From assembly GCA_018676675.1 (NCBI GenBank), contig JABHEG010000004.1, positions 1 through 41,667 on the forward strand: DNA of 41,667 nt, read 5' to 3'. This document shows, one piece after another, positions 1 through 8,193 of this stretch (its first letter is position 1; the number at the start of each line of letters is the position of its first letter). This DNA is from Lentisphaerota bacterium. Its GTDB lineage: Bacteria > Verrucomicrobiota > Lentisphaeria > Oligosphaerales > JABHEG01. A model generated the notes under the pieces. The model was given only the letters and a program-made list of their open reading frames with translations. It had not been told where the DNA came from and searched no databases. The translations under genes were made by a program, and so were the position numbers.

Positions 1-44
1 ACACCCAGGCCGAAGCAGTGGTACAGTGCACTACGAGTGGACAT
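1..44 (-). CDS. Putative ISL3-family transposase, N-terminal 14 residues only
   Basis: ATG is at 44 on the minus strand and the frame stays open to the window edge, giving MSTRSALYHCFGLG. GGAGG lies about 8 bases upstream of the ATG, a normal Shine-Dalgarno spacing. The S-LYH-FGL pattern resembles the extreme N-terminus of many ISL3-family transposases, which precedes their zinc-finger region. Fourteen residues are too few for a firm assignment. The call rests on the peptide, the ribosome binding site and the fact that the adjacent kinase gene is cut short here. Confidence 0.35.
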   Translation of the reverse strand, partial: MSTRSALYHCFGLG

Positions 45-139
45 GGTCGCATCCTCCATGTTGATCTTGTGGTAAGAACTAACATGGCGCGGCCTGTCCA
101 CTCACTCAACCATTCACGTACGCAGTTGCCGGAAGACCC
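1..139 (-). mobile_element. Edge of a probable ISL3-family insertion sequence (partial)
   Basis: On the minus strand the sequence from 139 downward starts GGGTCTTCCGGCAACTGCGT, which resembles the GG-TCTTC type termini I associate with ISL3-family elements. About 95 bases further in, an ORF starts with a good ribosome binding site and a peptide that looks like an ISL3 transposase N-terminus. The kinase gene that enters from the right loses its homology at exactly this point. The element runs off the window, so the second end and any target duplication cannot be seen. Family and boundary are inferences. Confidence 0.4.
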
Positions 140-807
140 ATCTTCCCTGCCTCGAGCCGACTGACATCCAGGAGGGAGCTGACCATCTCAGTGAGAAGAC
201 GAGACGAGTCGAGAGCTCGCTCCATGTCGTCCCGGTCTTCCTCATCCAGGCGATCCGCAACGGTCATCTGAAGGAGCTCCAGACTCCCGCAAATGCCCAT
301 CAACGGAGAACGCATGTCGTGGACAATCATGTGCGTCAGGTTGTCACGCAGTTCCTCAAGTTCCCGGAGGCGGTCCAGGCTCTCGTTGACCTGATCGTAG
401 AGTCGCTTGGTGTAGATCGAGTTTCTGACTCGGAGGATGACATCCTGAGCCCCAACCGGCTTCGTAAGAAAGTCGTTGGCCCCCGCATCGATGCCCTCAA
501 GTCGATCACTTCTCCCCGCTAGCGCGGTCACCATGATAATGGGAACAGGAGCTGTCTCCGGATCCCCCTTGAGCCTCCTGCAGACCTCGTAGCCATCCAT
601 CTCAGGCATCATGACGTCGAGGAGGATCACGTCAGGCAGAGCATCCTTGACCATGTCCAGAGCTTCGGCCCCATTTCCGGCGTCGAAAACGGTGTGCCCC
701 TTCATCTCAAGGAGCGTGCGGAGCAACTCGCGATTGTCCGGCTCGTCGTCGACGACGAGAACACGCCCTGTCACAGCTGATTGTGCTGTGGAAGAATCAT
801 CCAACAT
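106..807 (-). CDS. Receiver-histidine kinase fusion, truncated before the ATPase domain
   Basis: 233-residue cytoplasmic signalling protein. A receiver domain (about 14-130) has the phospho-acceptor D64 (in ILLDVMMP) and K116. A HisKA dimerisation domain (about 155-222) has the phospho-accepting H163 (IVHDMRSP). The protein then stops after SRLEAGKM plus ten unrelated residues, where a HATPase_c domain should follow, so it cannot phosphorylate itself. The break coincides with the putative insertion sequence end near 139. The start at 807 is chosen because GGAGG sits 8 bases upstream; an ATG at 864 overlaps the stop of the preceding kinase but has no such site. It lies 53 bases downstream of another receiver-kinase fusion and was probably co-transcribed with it. 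As it stands it may be a pseudogene remnant, or could act only as a phosphate sink or receiver. Confidence 0.8.
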   Translation of the reverse strand: MLDDSSTAQSAVTGRVLVVDDEPDNRELLRTLLEMKGHTVFDAGNGAEALDMVKDALPDVILLDVMMPEMDGYEVCRRLKGDPETAPVPIIMVTALAGRSDRLEGIDAGANDFLTKPVGAQDVILRVRNSIYTKRLYDQVNESLDRLRELEELRDNLTHMIVHDMRSPLMGICGSLELLQMTVADRLDEEDRDDMERALDSSRLLTEMVSSLLDVSRLEAGKMGLPATAYVNG

Positions 808-860
808 CGGTACCGCCTCCAGTTGCGGGTGTCGGCGCTTGGCCGGCACACCGTACCACC

Positions 861-2141
861 TCATCCTGCTACCGGGGAACGCCCGTCAGTGGCGTCGCCA
901 ACCGTCGTGGCTGCAACGCGCATGGTCTGATCTCGTGGAACGATCAATCGGAACGTACTCCCACACCCCTCGCCGTCGCTGTCCACCGATAGGCGCCCGC
1001 CGTGCAACCCAACAAGCCTGCGGCTGAGAGCGAGTCCCAGTCCGGTGCCCTGGTAGCGTCGGGTGTGCGATGAGTCCGCCTGCTCAAAGTCCCCAAAAAT
1101 GCGTTTGACGTTCTCAGTGCTTAGGCCGATTCCCGTATCGACAACGCTAATCTCCACCCAATCGCCTGCGTTGCCTTCCGCCGCCTCCTCCATCCCGGGA
1201 GCTGGACAGCAGCGAGTCGTCACGGTGATTCGACCGCCCTCGGGCGTGAACTTCACCGCATTGGACAACAGATTGAAAAGGACCTGCTTGAGTTTAGGAG
1301 CATCAGCCGTCAAGAAAATAGGCTGCCCTCCATCCTCCGAAAAAGACTCGACACTGAGGCTCCGCTTTTCCGCCGCATCACGGACCATGGTCAGGCTTGA
1401 CGTGACCAGCTCCTTAAGTTTGAAGGACGACAGGTCAAGCTCACTCTCACCCGCATCAATCTTGGCGACATCCAGCACATCGTTGATGAGGGCCAGGAGT
1501 CGCTCCCCTGCGGTCAGGATATTGCCGACGTACTTCGCCTGGCGTTCCTCCAGTTCGCCTGCAGCTCCCTCAGAAAGCACATCGGCGAAACCGATAATCG
1601 CGTTCAGGGGGGTTCTGAGCTCGTGACTTACACTGGCCAGGAACTGGCTCTTCGTTCGGTTCGCCGCCTCGGCGGCTTCCTTAGCGGTTCGGAGCTCGGC
1701 CTCCGCTCGCTTACGCTCGGCAACTTCACGTTTCGTTTCCTCGTAGAGACGCCGGTTCTCAAACACCAGCCCCTGCCGGTTGAGGACTTCCTGTACACGG
1801 GAGAGCAGCTCGGTGGTATTGACGGGCTTGGATATGTAAGCCGATGCTCCCTGGTTCAGGGCCTCGATGGCGGTCTCCATCGAGGCATAGCCCGTGAGCA
1901 TGATGACCTCCATGTCCGGGTGCAACTCCTTCAGAGGCGTGAGGAGTTCGAGGCCTGTGGCATCCGGGAGCTTGAGGTCCAGAACGGCTAGGTTGTAGAA
2001 GCCCTCCCCTGCCTGCTCCAGGGCCTCTGCGGCGGTACCAGCCACGCCAACCGCGTAGCCTTTCTTCTCAAAGAGACGACGCAACAGCGTGCGGATCCCG
2101 CTCTCGTCGTCGACAACAAGTATGCGTTGACCTTCAGACAT
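861..2141 (-). CDS. Receiver-histidine kinase fusion protein
   Basis: 426-residue soluble two-component protein with no membrane segment. An N-terminal receiver domain (5-122) has phospho-acceptor D55 (LAVLDLKLPD) and K105. A coiled-coil linker (about 127-165) follows, then HisKA with H173 (VSHELRTPLN) and HATPase_c with N-box N294, G1 box DTGIGL at 335-340 and G2 box GTGLGL at 365-370. All catalytic motifs are intact. The order receiver first, kinase second is typical of kinases controlled by an upstream phosphorelay rather than by a ligand. The start at 2141 (MSEGQRIL) is preferred over an upstream frame extension because AAGGAG-AGG lies just upstream and the receiver fold begins directly after it. 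Its stop is followed by the truncated receiver-kinase gene, so the two form a signalling pair. The input and output partners are not evident. Confidence 0.9.
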   Translation of the reverse strand: MSEGQRILVVDDESGIRTLLRRLFEKKGYAVGVAGTAAEALEQAGEGFYNLAVLDLKLPDATGLELLTPLKELHPDMEVIMLTGYASMETAIEALNQGASAYISKPVNTTELLSRVQEVLNRQGLVFENRRLYEETKREVAERKRAEAELRTAKEAAEAANRTKSQFLASVSHELRTPLNAIIGFADVLSEGAAGELEERQAKYVGNILTAGERLLALINDVLDVAKIDAGESELDLSSFKLKELVTSSLTMVRDAAEKRSLSVESFSEDGGQPIFLTADAPKLKQVLFNLLSNAVKFTPEGGRITVTTRCCPAPGMEEAAEGNAGDWVEISVVDTGIGLSTENVKRIFGDFEQADSSHTRRYQGTGLGLALSRRLVGLHGGRLSVDSDGEGCGSTFRLIVPRDQTMRVAATTVGDATDGRSPVAG

Positions 2142-2181
2142 GGATCTGTCGCCTCTCCTTCCCGATCGGGGCTTGCTCGGC

Positions 2182-2334
2182 CTAGGCTGTCTGTCGGCAG
2201 AAGTGCTGGAACAGCTCACGATCGGAGATCTGCCGGCGCCATTGTGGGACTTTTGCCTGGAACTCCCGCGTCATTGCCGCAGTCCCCGCACAGCCAACCA
2301 GAGGGACGTCCACGATGAAGCGCGAGCCAGACAT
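2182..2334 (-). CDS. Possible small protein of 50 residues, unknown
   Basis: An open frame from ATG at 2334 to TAG at 2182 encodes MSGSRFIVDVPLVGCAGTAA and a basic, helical-looking tail ending FCRQTA. Third codon positions are mostly G or C, as in neighbouring genes, and it ends 40 bases before the receiver-kinase start. The segment GSRFIVDVPL vaguely resembles the last strand of a HATPase domain, so this could be a decayed kinase remnant. The same frame is open further upstream too (about 2395-2608), separated by three consecutive stop codons near 2370-2378. There is no well-spaced Shine-Dalgarno. It may not be expressed. Confidence 0.22.
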   Translation of the reverse strand: MSGSRFIVDVPLVGCAGTAAMTREFQAKVPQWRRQISDRELFQHFCRQTA

Positions 2335-2378
2335 CGCTCCACCGCCGGAATCAAAGACGGACTTTGGTTACTATCACA

Positions 2379-2643
2379 CGCTTTGGTCCCATTCGCCAGA
2401 AAGGCCGGACGCATGACCCACCCGCCCTGCGTTTCCCGCCAACTGCCCCGGGGAGAACCAGGAGGAAAGGGGACGCCCGACTGATCCCGCCTGACGATCC
2501 TGAGAAATCGAGTTCTGGTGGAGTGGCCAACTGACGCCGACCACCGGCGAAACGGTCTCTTCATACGCGGACCAGCCGAGAGATCGAATGCCGAACTCGA
2601 GGGAGATGCCGGTTCAGTGGTCCCGGCCCCCAACGGCCGGCCA
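2379..2643. other. Intergenic stretch without a supported gene
   Basis: This lies between the stop of the large lipoprotein gene and the region upstream of the receiver-kinase. A GC-rich inverted repeat (GGCCGG either side of a short loop, near 2621-2643) sits directly after the lipoprotein stop but has no T run. No RNA gene or convincing promoter was recognised. Confidence 0.4.
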
Positions 2644-5109
2644 TCAGTTCGGCTCTGCTTCGAGGAACCGGCGGGTTGCGTTGACCATGTCGGCAAAAAC
2701 CGTCCCGCGCAGACTCAGCAGTGCACTGTCGAGTTGGGAACCTGCATGTATCGGGGGGACCTCCCGATCGGGGGCACGATCGGCCGCCGCCGTCACGCGG
2801 TCTCCCGGGGAAGGGGGGCCGGGCGACTGAGTCAGGTAAGCATGGCAGAAACCCCACTTGTTCGACGCCTCAGCCCAGTCATCCCGGGTGGCCAGGGCGC
2901 TTGCCTCGGTTGCCAGGTTGAGCGGGTAGGAGCGCAGACGTAACAGCAACGCCTTCCCCACTTGTTCGAGGCTCTGCCGCCGGCCCCAGTCCAGCATCTC
3001 GGCAGGTGTCCATATGCGATCCTTGCGCAGAGGAGGGGGGGGAGCCTCGGGGTGGAGTGTGTCACGATCAAACGTCACTGCCGCCTGCAAGGTGCGGACA
3101 TCGCGGAAGGGGTGTGATCCCTCTTGGACAAACGAGCGCCTGAAGAACTCGTTGACCTCGCCAAAATCCTCTGCATTGCGATGTCTGACCCGGAACGTGA
3201 GGCGGATGTGGGCGATCCGTTCCACCGTACGCTGATTGATCACATGCTCGGAAAGAACCTGCCGGAAACGGACCGGCCGCTTGTCTTCCCCGCCTCCTGG
3301 CATGAGACGCCCGTACGTCGGGTTAACCTGCTCCTCTATCTTCCCCCAGCGCTGTTCCAAGCGCATTGTCTCCACCTCGGTGATCTCATCTGCATGGAAA
3401 TCGGCAATATGCCCTTCCGCGATCACGTAGTCGTCCGCTGAGGGGGCCTCTTCTCCTGCCCCTCGGACGTCGACGAAAGCCCCCGCCCCTGCTGCTTTGA
3501 CCCGTTCTGTCAAAGCAGCCACCAAGTCGTTCCCATAGGCTTTGCCAAGCCCGGGGATGCCACAACTGAAGGCTTCAACGATCACACGACGTCCGGCGAT
3601 CTTGTCCAGAAAAAAGCGCGTTGATTTGCGGCGACGCTGTTTCAGTTCGGGCAGGCGACTCCGGACCGATTTTGGCAGTTCCTCCTCATCGGCATCCATG
3701 ACCATCGCCTCCAGCATGGCGCAAAGGGCAAGGCTGGTCCCGTGGCGCAGGAAGTTGCTGACCTGCCGATCAGCAGTTCTGAGATACGCTTCGAATGCGG
3801 AAGGCAGAACCTGGGCGAAGATTGGAAACAAAGCCCGGTGCACAGCCTGTTCAGCGACCGGCTGAAGCGTGGGGCACCAGGAGTCAGTCAGACCATACAC
3901 GTTCTCCCCGTCAACGATCGTTTCGAGCACTGACCGGTTCTGTTCTTCCAAGACATCGAACGCATCCCACGCGCGTTGCGCGTCCACGAGTCGCACCAGA
4001 TCGTCCTTCGCGAGAGAAGCTCTTACCAGGGCCAGCTCAAACAGACCGCTGCGCAGAGCCTGCCGCTGTTCGCGCAGAGCATTCGCAAGTCTCGCGTCCC
4101 GAACGCAGCCCTTGTACACCTCGACGATGCGCTTCTCGAAATCACCAATTGCGCGCTGCACCCCGATTCGGGCCTCCTCGCCATCTACTGCGTTCGCCGA
4201 TTGGGACCACGCCGTTACCGCCGAGCGCCACTTCGCCAGTTGAGCCGAAACAAACGCGCGGGCCAGGCTCTCCGTGGTCTCATGGAGTCGTGGTTCGGTC
4301 ACTGTGTCGCCAATTCGGGCCATGGCCGCGGCGACTTCGGGCTGGGCATCGAAGTGTCGCACCAGGCGGAAAGCCTTCTCCACTGCTCCGTCGGCAGCCA
4401 GCCGATCCGCCTCAGACAGCACGCCGACGATGTCTCTCTTGACCTGCAGGGACGCCAAAGCTCCTTCCAGGGCATCTCGGTTTGAGAGGAACGGAGACGG
4501 CGCACCGCTCACAAGCAATCCCTCGGGCCTCTTGGCGAGCCAGGCCTTGAAGGAAGCCGCCCGGGACAGCCCCAGGCGCCTCTCCACGTCCGGGTCGCCG
4601 CCAGCCGGGCGGATACGGAAGCCGCCACGAATCTCATCGCGGAGTTGGAGTAGAGACCGGTGGGTCGCAGCCGCGTCCTTGCGCGGACCAATGCGGGTTG
4701 GGCGGAAGAGCAGGCGACCGCCGGAATCCAAGGCGAGGAGAGGACGGTACTCGTGGATCAGGTGGTTGGCCCGGGCTGTGCACACAGCCCGGTTCAGCTT
4801 GCGCACATGCCGTTCCTCGGAAGGCCCAAGTGCTCGCCCCTCACCACCCGCGTCTATGGGGTCAGCCTGCCAGACGAGCAGAGCCAAAGCAAGCTCGGGT
4901 GCAACCCCGTCAAGACGTAGAGGGGACGGTTCCGGGACCGTCTCCAGCGAGGGAGGCGGCAGAGGGGAAGGCCCTCCGAGAAGCACCTCACGGCGCTCCA
5001 CAAGCACGCAACCGGCGGGAAGAAGGAGGAGAAGGACACGGACACATCGGTAAAGCGCGCCCCAGCCGGGGGCTTCCCCAGCACGTGAGCTTCCAGCCGG
5101 CAACTTCAC
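2644..5109 (-). CDS. Large predicted lipoprotein, function unknown
   Basis: 821-residue protein that I do not recognise. The N-terminus has basic residues, a leucine-rich stretch and a lipobox-like LPAGC with the lipidation Cys at residue 34, so it is probably exported and lipid-anchored. A proline-rich linker (about 44-65) follows, then a long, mainly alpha-helical, charged region (about 75-500). The C-terminal third (about 530-690) contains strand-like segments such as RRVIVEAFSCG and DDYVIAEGHIADFHADE, where a separate folded domain may begin. Start is GTG at 5109 with AGGAG six bases upstream. It lies 66 bases downstream of the orphan response regulator and is probably co-transcribed with it. 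Composition is like its neighbours, with no sign of recent transfer. A structural or peptidoglycan/outer-membrane assembly role is possible but unsupported. Confidence 0.75.
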   Translation of the reverse strand: MKLPAGSSRAGEAPGWGALYRCVRVLLLLLPAGCVLVERREVLLGGPSPLPPPSLETVPEPSPLRLDGVAPELALALLVWQADPIDAGGEGRALGPSEERHVRKLNRAVCTARANHLIHEYRPLLALDSGGRLLFRPTRIGPRKDAAATHRSLLQLRDEIRGGFRIRPAGGDPDVERRLGLSRAASFKAWLAKRPEGLLVSGAPSPFLSNRDALEGALASLQVKRDIVGVLSEADRLAADGAVEKAFRLVRHFDAQPEVAAAMARIGDTVTEPRLHETTESLARAFVSAQLAKWRSAVTAWSQSANAVDGEEARIGVQRAIGDFEKRIVEVYKGCVRDARLANALREQRQALRSGLFELALVRASLAKDDLVRLVDAQRAWDAFDVLEEQNRSVLETIVDGENVYGLTDSWCPTLQPVAEQAVHRALFPIFAQVLPSAFEAYLRTADRQVSNFLRHGTSLALCAMLEAMVMDADEEELPKSVRSRLPELKQRRRKSTRFFLDKIAGRRVIVEAFSCGIPGLGKAYGNDLVAALTERVKAAGAGAFVDVRGAGEEAPSADDYVIAEGHIADFHADEITEVETMRLEQRWGKIEEQVNPTYGRLMPGGGEDKRPVRFRQVLSEHVINQRTVERIAHIRLTFRVRHRNAEDFGEVNEFFRRSFVQEGSHPFRDVRTLQAAVTFDRDTLHPEAPPPPLRKDRIWTPAEMLDWGRRQSLEQVGKALLLRLRSYPLNLATEASALATRDDWAEASNKWGFCHAYLTQSPGPPSPGDRVTAAADRAPDREVPPIHAGSQLDSALLSLRGTVFADMVNATRRFLEAEPN

Positions 5110-5175
5110 AATTACTCCTGGTTACGCCGTGCCCGACCATCCACACGAGACACGACGAATTCACCTAACAGACAA

Positions 5176-5739
5176 TCAAGCATAGCGAAGGAAGTGTTTG
5201 ATCCAGACGCCAAGGCCCTTCTCGCCGGTGGCGTCGTACTTGCCCGGCTGAAGGCAGACCTCTTTGGCCACGCTGATCAACGGGCTGTAGCCTGACTTGC
5301 CCCCGTGGACAGACTTGCGGAAGAAAACATGCCCCTTCTCGCCGCTTGTGGAAGAGAGGACCACCACCGGGATGCCCTGCGTGAGACCGCGGGCCTCGTA
5401 GTCTTCCCTCAAATGCTCAATGAACTCCCATCCATCCATCACAGGCATGTTCAAGTCCGTGACAATGAACAGAGGGTCACGGCTGAACTTGGCCCGAATC
5501 TCCTCAAGCAGCTCCAAGGCCATCTGTCCGTTGGCGGCCTCAAAAACCACAATCCGTTTGTCGGACTTCTTGATGTTCCGGGCCACCAGCTTCCGGATTC
5601 CTCTCTCGTCGTCCACGATCAGGACCGTATTGCTGTTGGGGTCCATGCTGCGCTCAATGGAGTCCAGCAGATTGTGGTAGGCAGCTTTGTTCTCCTGGCT
5701 TTCCGGATCATTGTTGCTGAATTCTGTCTGCTCTTCCAT
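5176..5739 (-). CDS. Orphan response regulator receiver protein with extended, atypical C-terminus
   Basis: 187 residues. A polar N-terminal extension (1-36) precedes a receiver domain whose strand beta1 ends in IVDD (41-44), with phospho-acceptor D95 (FIVTDLNMPVMDG) and a following VVVLSSTS strand. After that strand the usual K-P pair at the end of beta5 is not recognisable. Instead there is a glycine- and lysine-rich segment (KSVHGGKSGYSP) and about 40 further residues with no DNA-binding fold that I can identify. Start at 5739 is supported by GAGGAGGG eight bases upstream. It is immediately upstream of the large lipoprotein gene, so the two may share a function. Likely a single-domain regulator working by protein-protein contact; the partner is unknown. 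Confidence 0.82.
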   Translation of the reverse strand: MEEQTEFSNNDPESQENKAAYHNLLDSIERSMDPNSNTVLIVDDERGIRKLVARNIKKSDKRIVVFEAANGQMALELLEEIRAKFSRDPLFIVTDLNMPVMDGWEFIEHLREDYEARGLTQGIPVVVLSSTSGEKGHVFFRKSVHGGKSGYSPLISVAKEVCLQPGKYDATGEKGLGVWIKHFLRYA

Positions 5740-5844
5740 GTTGCCTGCCCTCCTCGAATGCGTTCCGTGACTCGAGCACTGCCTGTAGCCCACTCCGCTG
5801 TCAAGCGCCGTCTCCGCCGGGGCGGTCAGCGCGGCAAGCCCGCC

Positions 5845-6639
5845 TCAGAGGCTGGACTCGTAGGCCTTCATCGCTGCCAACTCGCGCGGCAGATGCTCAG
5901 CGTAAGGTTCCCAGTTGATCCACTCCCCGCTCAGGAACCCGTCGTAGCCCATCCTGGCGAGTAACTCCACCGCCGTCTGATGGTCAATATCTCCCGTGCC
6001 TATCGGGACGAGACTCAGGCTCGCCTGAGACGTTCCGTCATGGAAGTGGACATGGCGGACCCAGTCTTTGAGGGAAGCGAACGCCTCACTCATCGTGGAG
6101 TTGCCTCGACGGATGGGATGCATGATGTCCCAGTTGACCGCCACTGCCGGATGCCCAACATGTGTCATGACACACGCAACATGACAGGGGTCGCACCAGG
6201 CATCGTGTGTCTCCATACATACGGTAACACCGCGATCCGCAGCGTGCTCGGCAACTGACTGCAGAGCCCCTGCCACGAGTTCCACCGCTGCCTCACGCGA
6301 CAGATCCTCGGCAATGCTTCCCCCGAAGACACGGATGGTTGGGGCACCGATATCAGCAGCCAAATCGATCGAGCGCAGTGTCTCGTCAACGTTCTCCTGA
6401 GTCGTGGCCGGATCGGCGTACCGACACGATGTAGCGACACAGCAAAACGGCGTGCCGATCTCGGCTGCCAGGTCACGGGCCGCGCTCCGCTCGGACGCGG
6501 AAGCGTCGGTCTCAATCCCATGGGCATGTTTCGCTGCGACCCGGGGCTCGACGCCGTCATAGCCCAGATCTCTGGCCAGCGTGAGCATGTCCCGAAGAGA
6601 CAGCTCCGGGCACGAGAAGCTCATGAATGCGTATTTCAT
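5845..6639 (-). CDS. Sugar phosphate isomerase/epimerase-like TIM-barrel protein (xylose isomerase-like)
   Basis: 264-residue protein of the AP-endonuclease 2 / xylose isomerase-like TIM-barrel family. The N-terminal LGYDGVEPRV is the usual first barrel strand motif. Metal-binding candidates fall in the expected order: E143 (VCMETHD), D171 and H174 (VNWDIMHP), H198/H200 (HVHFHDG) and E239 (LSGEW). Members isomerise or epimerise sugars, inositols or hydroxypyruvate; the substrate cannot be read from sequence. The start at 6639 (MKYAFMSF) begins right at the first strand; AAGGGA lies upstream. It follows the cyclophilin gene by 91 bases on the same strand. Together with the UxaA-family and MtlD-like genes it suggests sugar or sugar-acid catabolism, although the three are not in one operon. 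Confidence 0.85.
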   Translation of the reverse strand: MKYAFMSFSCPELSLRDMLTLARDLGYDGVEPRVAAKHAHGIETDASASERSAARDLAAEIGTPFCCVATSCRYADPATTQENVDETLRSIDLAADIGAPTIRVFGGSIAEDLSREAAVELVAGALQSVAEHAADRGVTVCMETHDAWCDPCHVACVMTHVGHPAVAVNWDIMHPIRRGNSTMSEAFASLKDWVRHVHFHDGTSQASLSLVPIGTGDIDHQTAVELLARMGYDGFLSGEWINWEPYAEHLPRELAAMKAYESSL

Positions 6640-6730
6640 AGATGCATGTCCCTTCGTGTGCAACCCCCTGGCAAACCGTCACTAGTCGGTCACATCAAGT
6701 CCACTGCCGAGAAAGTGGGGCGGAAGACGA

Positions 6731-7516
6731 TCAGAGCTTCTCCGGCGCGTACACGTGGTCCTGCTTCGAGACCACCTCAATGTCAAAGCCGACCTTCTCG
6801 GTGGGGGTGCCCTGCCCAGTCCCCACAGCCTCAAGCTTCTTGAGTACGTCCAGGCCGTCGGTCACTCGCCCAAACACAGTGTGCTTTCCGTCCAGCCAGG
6901 GCGTGGCTTTGAAGCACAGGAAGAACTGACTGCCATTCGTATTGGGACCGGAATTGGCCATGGAGAGTATGCCAGGGGCATTGTGTTTGAGTTCAGGACG
7001 GAACTCGTCCGGTGTCTTGTATCCCGGGCCGCCTGTACCGGCGATCCCAGACGCTCCAGCCTTGGAGTTGGGACAGCCGCCCTGGGCCATAAAGCCCGTG
7101 ATAATGCGGTGGAAGGTCATGCCGCTGTAGAAGCCGCTCTCAGCAAGCGAGATGATATTCCCAATCGTCTTAGGGACTTTGTCTTCGAACAGCTCCGCGG
7201 TGATGTCACCTTTGTCAGTCTTGAAACGAATGACGGGGTTCTTTCCCGGTACGATCTCTGCCACACTAGCCGGCTTCATTGGGGCGCTCTCCTTTGGGGT
7301 ATCTTCAGCTTTCTTGGCGTTGCCATGCGGAGGAAGCAACTGACTCTTTTGGAACTGGTACAGCTTCTTCCCCGCTACCAGTGTGACAACATTGCCTTTG
7401 GTAATAACCTCGGCATCGAATTCTCGTCCGTCTTGATGAACAACCTTTTCGGCAAGAACGGCGCACGTGATTCCCAAGAGACTCGCGGCCGCAAACCTGA
7501 ACATCCCCATCGTCAT
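6731..7516 (-). CDS. Exported cyclophilin-type peptidyl-prolyl cis-trans isomerase
   Basis: 261 residues. A signal peptide (about 1-22, core AAASLLGITCAVLA) leads to a short domain of about 60 residues that reads like an SLA1/SH3-like strand region (REFDAEVITKGNVVTLVAGKK). A Lys/Pro linker follows, then the cyclophilin domain (about 94-250). Catalytic cyclophilin residues are present: R137 in FHRII, Q145 in GFMAQGG, the SMANSG and GSQFF motifs, and WLDGKHTVFG with H212. It should catalyse proline isomerisation of proteins outside the cytoplasm. The start at 7516 is chosen because AGGA is about 8 bases upstream and it opens directly on the signal peptide. It lies between the FHA gene and the TIM-barrel gene, all on the minus strand. 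The N-terminal extension is unusual for the family but occurs in PVC-type genomes (recollection, not checked). Confidence 0.92.
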   Translation of the reverse strand: MTMGMFRFAAASLLGITCAVLAEKVVHQDGREFDAEVITKGNVVTLVAGKKLYQFQKSQLLPPHGNAKKAEDTPKESAPMKPASVAEIVPGKNPVIRFKTDKGDITAELFEDKVPKTIGNIISLAESGFYSGMTFHRIITGFMAQGGCPNSKAGASGIAGTGGPGYKTPDEFRPELKHNAPGILSMANSGPNTNGSQFFLCFKATPWLDGKHTVFGRVTDGLDVLKKLEAVGTGQGTPTEKVGFDIEVVSKQDHVYAPEKL

Positions 7517-7656
7517 ACCATCATCCTTTCCATAGTGCCCCTGTGTGGGGTGATACACTGCGCCGAACCATAGACGTGGCTTGGTGTTTTGCAACTTCGG
7601 CGGGGCGCCGCCGGAACGAGCTCACACCCGGAACGCCAATCGCCCTACAGAAAGCT

Positions 7657-8058
7657 CTAACCGTCCTTCTTCTCGACGATTTCATGCATGATCGTGTGGA
7701 AGCCTTTGCCGCTCTCCATCTCGTCAGCCACCTCAGAGAACAGCATGGTCGTTCGGCCAACATCCCGGGTCCTGAAGACAAGCTCAGTCTGGCCTATGCG
7801 CACTACATCCTGATCCCTGAGAAGTATCGGTTCAGAGCCGAGACGCTGGTCGTTGAGGTACGTGCCGTTGGTTGCTCCCTCGTCGATTACCACAAACGAC
7901 CCGTTCGCCTGCCGGGCGACGGAGCAATGTACGCGACTAAGTTCGACGTCATCCACAATCTGCAGCAGGCATTCCGGAGAACGCCCGATCGAGGTCCGAA
8001 TCTCGACAAGCCGGTACTCCGTTTTGGAGCCCTCACTCATGTAATCTAGAAAGGCCAT
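7657..8058 (-). CDS. FHA-domain protein
   Basis: 133 residues, almost entirely one forkhead-associated domain (about 15-97). Phosphothreonine-binding residues are present: G25-R26-S27, S41-R42-x-H44 and T63-N64-G65-T66. A tail of about 35 residues (residues 98-133) ends EIVEKKDG and looks helical. FHA domains bind phosphothreonine on partner proteins, usually substrates of Ser/Thr kinases; no such kinase lies in this window. Start ATG at 8058 has AGGA about 10 bases upstream; a GTG at 8064 in the same frame is an equally possible start. It sits alone between the UxaA-family and cyclophilin genes (about 140 bases on each side). Confidence 0.9.
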   Translation of the reverse strand: MAFLDYMSEGSKTEYRLVEIRTSIGRSPECLLQIVDDVELSRVHCSVARQANGSFVVIDEGATNGTYLNDQRLGSEPILLRDQDVVRIGQTELVFRTRDVGRTTMLFSEVADEMESGKGFHTIMHEIVEKKDG

Positions 8059-8193
8059 GTCCACCTGTTCCTATTGCTGTCTCACGTTTGACGGTGCCAG
8101 CATCCGCCCCTCTGCCACCAGCCGACTCAAGACCACATGGTCGGTCGATAGGTAACATAGCTGCAAGGGACGATCTTTCAGCGCGGAGAAGGC

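Noticed and set aside
2271..2696. 141-codon open frame on the minus strand
   Set aside because: Overlaps the end of the lipoprotein gene and reads as Ser/Arg/Pro-rich noise with no motif.
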